Assembly (NCBI GenBank): GCA_033725935.1
Contig: MU867089.1
Span: forward strand, 1 to 64,000
DNA from: Cladorrhinum sp. PSN259
Taxonomy: Eukaryota > Ascomycota > Sordariomycetes > Sordariales > Podosporaceae
Direction of reading: 5' to 3'
Length of the DNA stretch: 64,000 nucleotides
The notes beneath the pieces are model-generated. The model ran no database searches, was not told where the DNA came from, and saw only the letters and a list, made by a program, of their open reading frames with translations. Position numbers and translations under genes: made by a program. Of the stretch, positions 57,912 to 64,000 are shown in pieces (within the stretch, counting starts at the first letter, position 1; each line of letters begins with the position of its first letter).

Positions 57912-60900
57912 TCTTGCTTTCTTTCTTTTTCTCGGCGTGGGTTCGGTTTGATGGAAAGAGGCACGGACCGGGCGTGGTGTTGATAGACAGGCGGTGTGAA
58001 TAGTTTCTCACACCAAAGGGTTGTTGAGCTTGTGATGTTGTGATGCAGTGATAAGAGTGGGATTTTACGAACGTCGTCTTATGAGTGGATCGGTGATAAG
58101 AGATTCAGTATCACTTGCAGAACAGCCAAGAGAAAATCATGTTTGCATTCAACTTATTCTCAACAATTATCGAGACGGTGAAGGATAAAGGAGTGAGGGA
58201 TAAAACTTTTCATCAATAACACCATCACTTTTGACCAATACATCGTCATCGCCAGATTACAACCCGGAGGATTATCAGATGAACCTGTGCTATACCTTCA
58301 GGCTGCAAGAACGCACAAAAGCGTTCGGGGTTCGGGTTGGGAAAGAACCACAGAAAAAGCGGTCAGGGTCTCTGGGTAAATCAGGAGAGGGGTCTTGAGC
58401 GAATGCATCACCCACCACAGGCTTGCAGTAGGCTCGCATGAAGTGTGCATGTTGCATGAGAAAGCGTGTGGAGAGAAGAGGTCTCCTGCCTCTCATCGCT
58501 CCGTGCTAGACAGGGACGATGGGCTGGGGAACTGGGGCCAAAAGCAACCCCCGACAACGCGGCGAGTGGACAACGGAGCAAGACAACCGCCGATTTTCAG
58601 TTCCTGCGTTTGCGATTGTTCCTGGCTGTCGGGGGTGGGTCCGTTTTGCCGAATGCCACCCCCTGTCCCAACGGCGTCCCTCCGTTGTTGTGGGCACCGA
58701 TCACCGGTGGCGTCGCTCCCCACTGAGTCCCCAGGTCCTCGCAGGTCCCAAGCGCAACCCTCCCGTGTCTCCCGACTTGCAGGTCACGGGCCTGTGCGGT
58801 CGCATAAGCTGTTGCTGCAGCAGGCCAACACGATCCATGGATTGGCCAAATTGAAGCCCAGCCATTCTCACGTGCAGCGGCAAAATACTCTGCGTGCAGC
58901 TTGGTTCATGCGACAACCAGACACCATCAGACGAAGGTCCCTTCCATTCTTTCACATTCACACCGACGTATCGACAACTCGTGGAATAAACAGATCTGCT
59001 ACAGCAACGGCAAATCAGCAATGGTCAATCAATCATGCCACACCCGACACTAGAATTGGGGCGATCAGAGAGGGCTGTCTCAATGCGTCCCGGCGGGATC
59101 GGCGAGAATCAAGAAGGACCCTGAGGATGATTGACGTTTCTGGAATGGATGGGCGACGACTGAGACCCTTCTACCCTTTGAATTTGTACCAGGTTGCGAC
59201 AAGCTGCCGGGCTGTCCGTCCGCCTGTCAATGCATTCTCGTGTCGTTCGAGATGGCCCCGTAAACAAATGCAAAACAGGAATGCACAGTAAAGAAAATAA
59301 ATATTCCGTATCATGATGCCGTGCAAAGAAGCCGAAACGGACATTGAGTCTGGATGCCTGCATCATCACACAGGACACAGCAATCAATCAATTTTTGGGG
59401 CTAGTTTTACGGGAAGGTTGCTAGGCAGTTTACTTGCCCCATTACCACAAGGCCAATGATACGACGGGAGAGGTCCAGACGGCAGGCGGTTGAAGATGTG
59501 GGTGACAATTGCTTCCCTCCATCACAGCTTACCTGCACCATCTTCAATACAGTATACCACTTGCTGGCAAACCCCCGAGTACAAGCGGTTTCAACTGGTC
59601 CAGCCGAAACAGTTCGCGCGCCTACCACTTCACGGGCTTGACGGTTGTCTGGCCTGAGGCCTGTACTGGACAAGTACACACACTTCGTGCTACAGGGCAC
59701 ACCCATTCTTGTGTCTGGCGGCCGATAGCGGTCGACGGGGTCGATAGGGTCACACGACTCCCAAAGTAAAGGAAAAAGGTAAGTGGCATCACCCTCGTCC
59801 GATCTTCCCCTCGTTTTTCTCCATACTCTCCATGCACACCCGTGTCGCCCGGCCTGCTGCCACAATGACGACGGACCACGAACCACGGGGTAGCTGGACA
59901 AGCTCGTTCTTGGTGATTCAGGCGGTGTTCGGCAGTTGCGTCAACGGTGTCATCGGTGTCATAATGGCCCGTTCATTGTTTGACGGGATGACGGGGCCCC
60001 GGGTCCGTAGAGATATACGATTGCGTGGATTGCGTGCTCTCATTCGAGTTTGTAAGTTGAGACTTTGAGAGACGTTGTCACAAGTTTTACCGAGACTTGG
60101 CGGTTCTTTTTATCTGGGACTCATTCCAAAAAGGAAAGTCGGGGCGATCCAAAGGAGAGACACTGGTGACACTGTGGGGATGTGCACCTTGATGGAATGG
60201 TGCAAAATGCAAAGATACCGCACACTCTCGTCGTGAATCGCCTAGCCGCCGCGAAACGGAAGCTGCCGTCATTCAATCAATTCCTTCCAAATCCTGTTAT
60301 TATCAGCCCAACAGTTTCCCCTCAAAAGTCGTCATACGGCGTAAGCATCCACAACACAGGTACCAGGTATGAACGTGGTGAACGTGGCAGTCTCCAGTCT
60401 TCTGCGTTGCTGCTGCTATTTTAGCGGCCGTCACAGGCAATTGGCAATCGAGGAAATGCACAATTGGGAACGGTACGCGTCTTCGCGGCGCGATCACGAG
60501 CGAATGAGGGAGATGAGATGGAACTGCAGAAGGAAAGGAGTGCATAGTGAAGCTGACCAATTGTGACGCTGGACGTGGTCGACAAAAGTGAAACAGAGAA
60601 GTTGCTGGAAACCGTGCCGTCAATCAGCAGCAGAATCCAACCAAAATCCGAAAGCAGACAGGCAGGGACAGGGACAGTGAGGGACAGTGTGAGGTAAGGT
60701 TTCCGAAAAGTTGGAGCGAGAGAAAACGGGGTCCTTGCGATCAAGGTCCTTCCCAATCACGAATTTCATGCCACCGTTTCGTTCATCAATCGCATCAATG
60801 TGAAAGGTGTCCACAAACGCCCCATCCGGCTCCGTTCAGCTGGGGCTTCGGAAATGGATTCTCTTTCGGAAGAGCAATGGGAAATGGGCAATTGGGGATT

Positions 60901-63239
60901 GCAATTCACATTGCTCATTGAATTGCACACTTGGCTCGGCTGGGCAGTCATCGGGTGGGTCTGGATTCATTCCCAAAAGACACTCTGGTGACTCCAAAGC
61001 AGTGATTGCGAACGTGGCTTGATGATTTCGTTCAAGGGGAAGCGAGAGCGAAGTGCAACAGTACCCAACCCACAAGTCGCTCGTCATGGAGATAACGGAC
61101 GGTAAAAGAACGGGAGCCTATTCGGAGATGGCAGACGGACGAAATGGACCTGCGAGGGATCCGCCGAGCAACGATTCCAGCGAGAAACGAGATGACGCTA
61201 ACCGCCAAGGGCGTGAAAGGACACTTCTCTTGCCTCAAAGGGCTAGAGTAGCCAAAGCGGCCAGTCCGCTTCTCGCCTTTCTTGGGCAGCGTGCCATTCT
61301 TCGTCATCTGCCATTGTTGCTCGCAAGACGCAATCGCTCACACTGTGCCAAGACAGTGCCGAGCCCTCGAGCTGGCACGTTGCTGGTCGCCCAGCACCTG
61401 CCGTCTCGACCCAGTGCGTGTTTGTTTGTACCGACTCGAAGATCGGTGCATCATTGGCTGCAACCCATGTCATATCTCCGTGGCAGGCAGGGCAGCCACG
61501 GGTGACCGAGTGACCTGCGCAGGACCAAGGCTTTGCCGAATTGATCATGGTGGTCGCTCAGCCCACCCGCCCACTCTCAATGACAGGCCTCTCCAAGTCC
61601 AGTCCGTCCTGTCCCCGTCCTGTCCGTCCCAGTGCTTGTTCAGCGTTCCAGCGTTCCAGGTTTCCATCGCCTTCCGGCTCCTGCGTGCATCTTCTACACT
61701 ACCTGCGTGCCCCCAACTCCCCCATCTCTTTCAACCCTCCATCGTTCCCTTCCTGCATCCCCACCGCCTCTTCATCACTGCCAGCGTCTCCTTGAGTTTG
61801 TCGTATAATTCTGCATATCGCCGTCGCCCCTGCCGTTCTTCCATCTCATCTTGATCTTGATCTCCTCCCACCTGTTTGGACATTTTTGAATAAGGACAAG
61901 GCACCTCACCTTGCACCCTTGCGACATTGCGACCACTGCAGAACAATCGATTGGCTTTGAGCACCCATCTCTGCACAACACCACGAGCGATCTCACTGTC
62001 CTTCGAAGACGACGCAACTCGATCTTCACATCGCGCGACGACCTCTTGGAGTGTCTCTGGCAATTGATCTAGGCCGCCAATAATCTCTGACGAGCACGAA
62101 AACCACAAGCAATCGTCTTGTTCCAGCGAGCGCCTCCTTGGCCATACTCAATTGAGCCTGCTCGGCAACCACGACCGACCACCACTGACTGCGAACCACG
62201 GGAGTGACTTGAGTTAACTTGGACCTCCCTTGACTGGAAAGCCTCCTGACCTCGATTGTCTGTCCCCGGACCCGGTCTTCGTTGAGTCCCACTCCCCGCC
62301 GACTCCTCCGAATCCGCACGCTGCCGAGAGCACCTGCCAGCTTTCCGATCGGTATCCACCCGCTGTGATTCACACCTCAGTCTGCTTGAACAAGGGGGTC
62401 GAAGAGTCATATCTCTTCGTCCACCTGTTCCCTCAAGACACCTGGACTCCCGCATGTTATCAACGACGATCTGCCAGGTGTTCCCATAGCTGCAACTCCT
62501 CTCCTGGTTTGCTGTCTGCCACCTGGTCTCACTAGGACATCGTCCTCCGCCCGAACGATCATTCTTCCTCCCCCGCACTCGACTGTGCTCGACGATAGCT
62601 GCTGCGCCTGTCCTCTACCGCTTCAGCTCCAGCCAACCTAATCCTCGAACACACCACCTCGCTCACCACTCATCCCCATCTGGCCGGCACCGGAGTCATT
62701 GGTTGATTGGAAGCTCTCATCAACCTTCGCCTTCGACTCACCCCTTGAACGGCCTCAGCACCACCAAAGCAACAAATACATACACAACCACACACACCCT
62801 TTCTTTTGTATCGATGTTATAACGACCATTTCCTTTTCTTTTTATTCTGGACTATCGTCCCTTTTTTTTGACGACTCTTTAGCCGCAACCTCTTCCACTC
62901 ACTGTTCAACTATTTTGAAAATACCCGCCCGTATGAGCATCAAACATTAAACGACTGGAGCCATTTGGTTTTCGTTTCTCTTTTCCCCTCTTCACACTTT
63001 CCGCTCCTGTACATCGCATCTTCCCTTTCCTCATCTCTTCACTTCACATTACGCACACACGGCCTCGATCGGTTCCGCAATCGTCTCGTTTCTCCGCTGT
63101 ACACATCGAAAAGGGGTGTCTCGATAGCGCAGGGCTCGATTAGCATAGACCAGTTGGTGGGATTCGAAAAGCTTTTCGGGACGTTGTAACACCAACCTCT
63201 CAACAAACTCGAATATACCTAATTACCTAAGCCATTCCA
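57912..63239. other. 5.3-kb region upstream of the kinase: promoter and long leader
   Basis: Divergent between utr4 and the kinase. From about 61550 to 63239 the plus strand is strongly C/T-rich with many CCTC/CTTCC runs and A/C-rich stretches (CAACCACACACACCC near 62790), as in long fungal 5' UTRs. Several short ATG ORFs precede the kinase start, for example near 62699 and 62965. No other gene was recognised. Confidence 0.5.
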
Positions 63240-64000
63240 ATGGAGTGCATTCGCGACGACTTCCAGAATGGCGTCATGCTGGGCGGACGCTATCAAACAA
63301 TCTCACCTCTCAACCATGGCTCCTTCGGCATGGTCTTCATGGCCAAGGATCTTCGGACTAACCAAACAGTTGCCATCAAGTGCCTAACCAAGAAGTCAGC
63401 TGCCAACGAAGCCGGCTTCGAGTTTGCCATTGATGACAAGTCCGAGGAACTAGTCTTGCACAAGCGTCTGGGCGTCCATTCCAACATTGTCAGCCTCATC
63501 GACTCCTTTGAGACGGATGCCCATATCTACTTGGTGCTTGAGTTCTGCCAGCGAGGTGACTTGTACGAGGCCATCCGCATGGATCACGGGCCCCTGGAAA
63601 CAGAGCACGTGAGAAGATTTATGCTGCAGCTCGTCGATGCCGTTGCCTACATTCACTCCAAGGGTGTGTACCACCGTGACATCAAGCCGGAGAACATCTT
63701 CCTTACCCAGGATGGTTCCATGAAGCTTGGTGATTTCGGCCTTGCCACGACCGAGGAATGGACTTACGAGAACACTGTTGGAAGCGACCGTTACATGTCA
63801 CCAGAGCAGTTCGACTCAGCTGGCGCCGGATATTCGCCCGCAAAGGCCGATATCTGGGCAATCGGCGTCTGCCTCCTCAACATTCTCTTCTCCCGCAACC
63901 CCTTCACGCAACCCACCGAGGCAGACCCTCTGTTCCTGGACTACTCGCGGGACGCGCAGTCCTTGTTTGATGTTTTCCCGTCGATGTCGCAAGACACCTA
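63240..64000 (+). CDS. Ser/Thr protein kinase, Ksp1/Ran1-like (5' part; continues past the window)
   Basis: Starts at ATG 63240 and is open to the window end: 253 complete codons, no stop. Kinase subdomains run in order: a glycine loop LNHGSFGMVF (residues 24-33), VAIK with Lys47, Glu70 region, hinge LVLEFCQRGD, HRDIKPEN (Asp147), DFGLA (Asp165), an activation-loop end RYMSPEQF, and DIWAIGVCLLNILFS. The catalytic residues are intact. The loop has Asn25 where most kinases have the first Gly. Order and insertions fit the fungal Ksp1/Ran1(Pat1) group, which links nutrient/TORC1 and PKA signalling to growth, autophagy and development. The C-terminal half, usually a long disordered tail, lies outside. 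Assignment within the group is by inspection only. Confidence 0.88.
   Translation, partial: MECIRDDFQNGVMLGGRYQTISPLNHGSFGMVFMAKDLRTNQTVAIKCLTKKSAANEAGFEFAIDDKSEELVLHKRLGVHSNIVSLIDSFETDAHIYLVLEFCQRGDLYEAIRMDHGPLETEHVRRFMLQLVDAVAYIHSKGVYHRDIKPENIFLTQDGSMKLGDFGLATTEEWTYENTVGSDRYMSPEQFDSAGAGYSPAKADIWAIGVCLLNILFSRNPFTQPTEADPLFLDYSRDAQSLFDVFPSMSQDT

Noticed and set aside
58395..59291. 298-codon plus-strand ORF upstream of the kinase
   Set aside because: Arg/Ser/His-rich without domains, no good splice or promoter context, overlapped by equally long frames on both strands; GC-driven.

Overview
The window reads as nuclear DNA of a filamentous ascomycete (Pezizomycotina, most likely a Sordariomycete; this is inferred from gene content, not proven). 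Protein genes carry short introns of about 46-120 nt with GT..AG ends and CTAAY-type branch sites, with two longer ones of 203 and 296 nt. Intergenic DNA is long and rich in homopolymer and microsatellite tracts. The set includes an a-factor-type pheromone receptor, a WOPR transcription factor, a Ksp1-type kinase and an Msg5-type MAPK phosphatase. No prokaryotic, viral or secondary-metabolite cluster was seen.

Layout. 1-9.5 kb: a MAPK-phosphatase-like gene (minus) and 5.6 kb without a convincing gene. 9.5-12.8 kb: a two-exon gene for a large Gln/Ser-rich protein. 12.8-17.7 kb: low-complexity DNA, a roughly 1-kb imperfect inverted repeat (14547-15581), and a divergent pair of small genes whose products share the same Cys/His pattern. 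17.7-19.6 kb: pheromone receptor. 20.5-25.3 kb: three adjacent genes for mitochondrial functions (mtSSB, Mto1 tRNA modification, cardiolipin synthase). 26.9-28.2 kb: WOPR regulator, preceded by about 5.6 kb without clear genes. 33.9-36.4 kb: nine-exon tyrosyl-DNA phosphodiesterase with an N-terminal ubiquitin-interacting motif. 36.4-41.1 kb: gene-poor. 41.1-42.4 kb: an Edc1/PNRC-like mRNA-decapping cofactor candidate.

43.7-52.3 kb is a compact housekeeping block: Rbx1/Hrt1 RING subunit, signal peptidase subunit Spc1, CorA/Alr magnesium transporter, Tim8, ribosomal protein uL23 and the rRNA methyltransferase Bmt2. The last two are divergent over about 285 bp, a possible shared ribosome-biogenesis promoter. 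52.3-56.8 kb holds a degenerate three-copy repeat and one weak orphan-gene candidate. 56.8-57.9 kb: methionine-salvage enolase-phosphatase Utr4. 57.9-63.2 kb is gene-free, probably the promoter and leader of the Ksp1-type kinase that starts at 63240 and runs off the end.

The most unusual items are the inverted repeat, the divergent Cys/His-rich gene pair next to it, a tandem tRNA-like 72-bp repeat at 31.3 kb, and the three-copy repeat at 52.7-53.4 kb. Exon boundaries were deduced by hand from splice sites and reading-frame continuity; they were not confirmed by transcripts.
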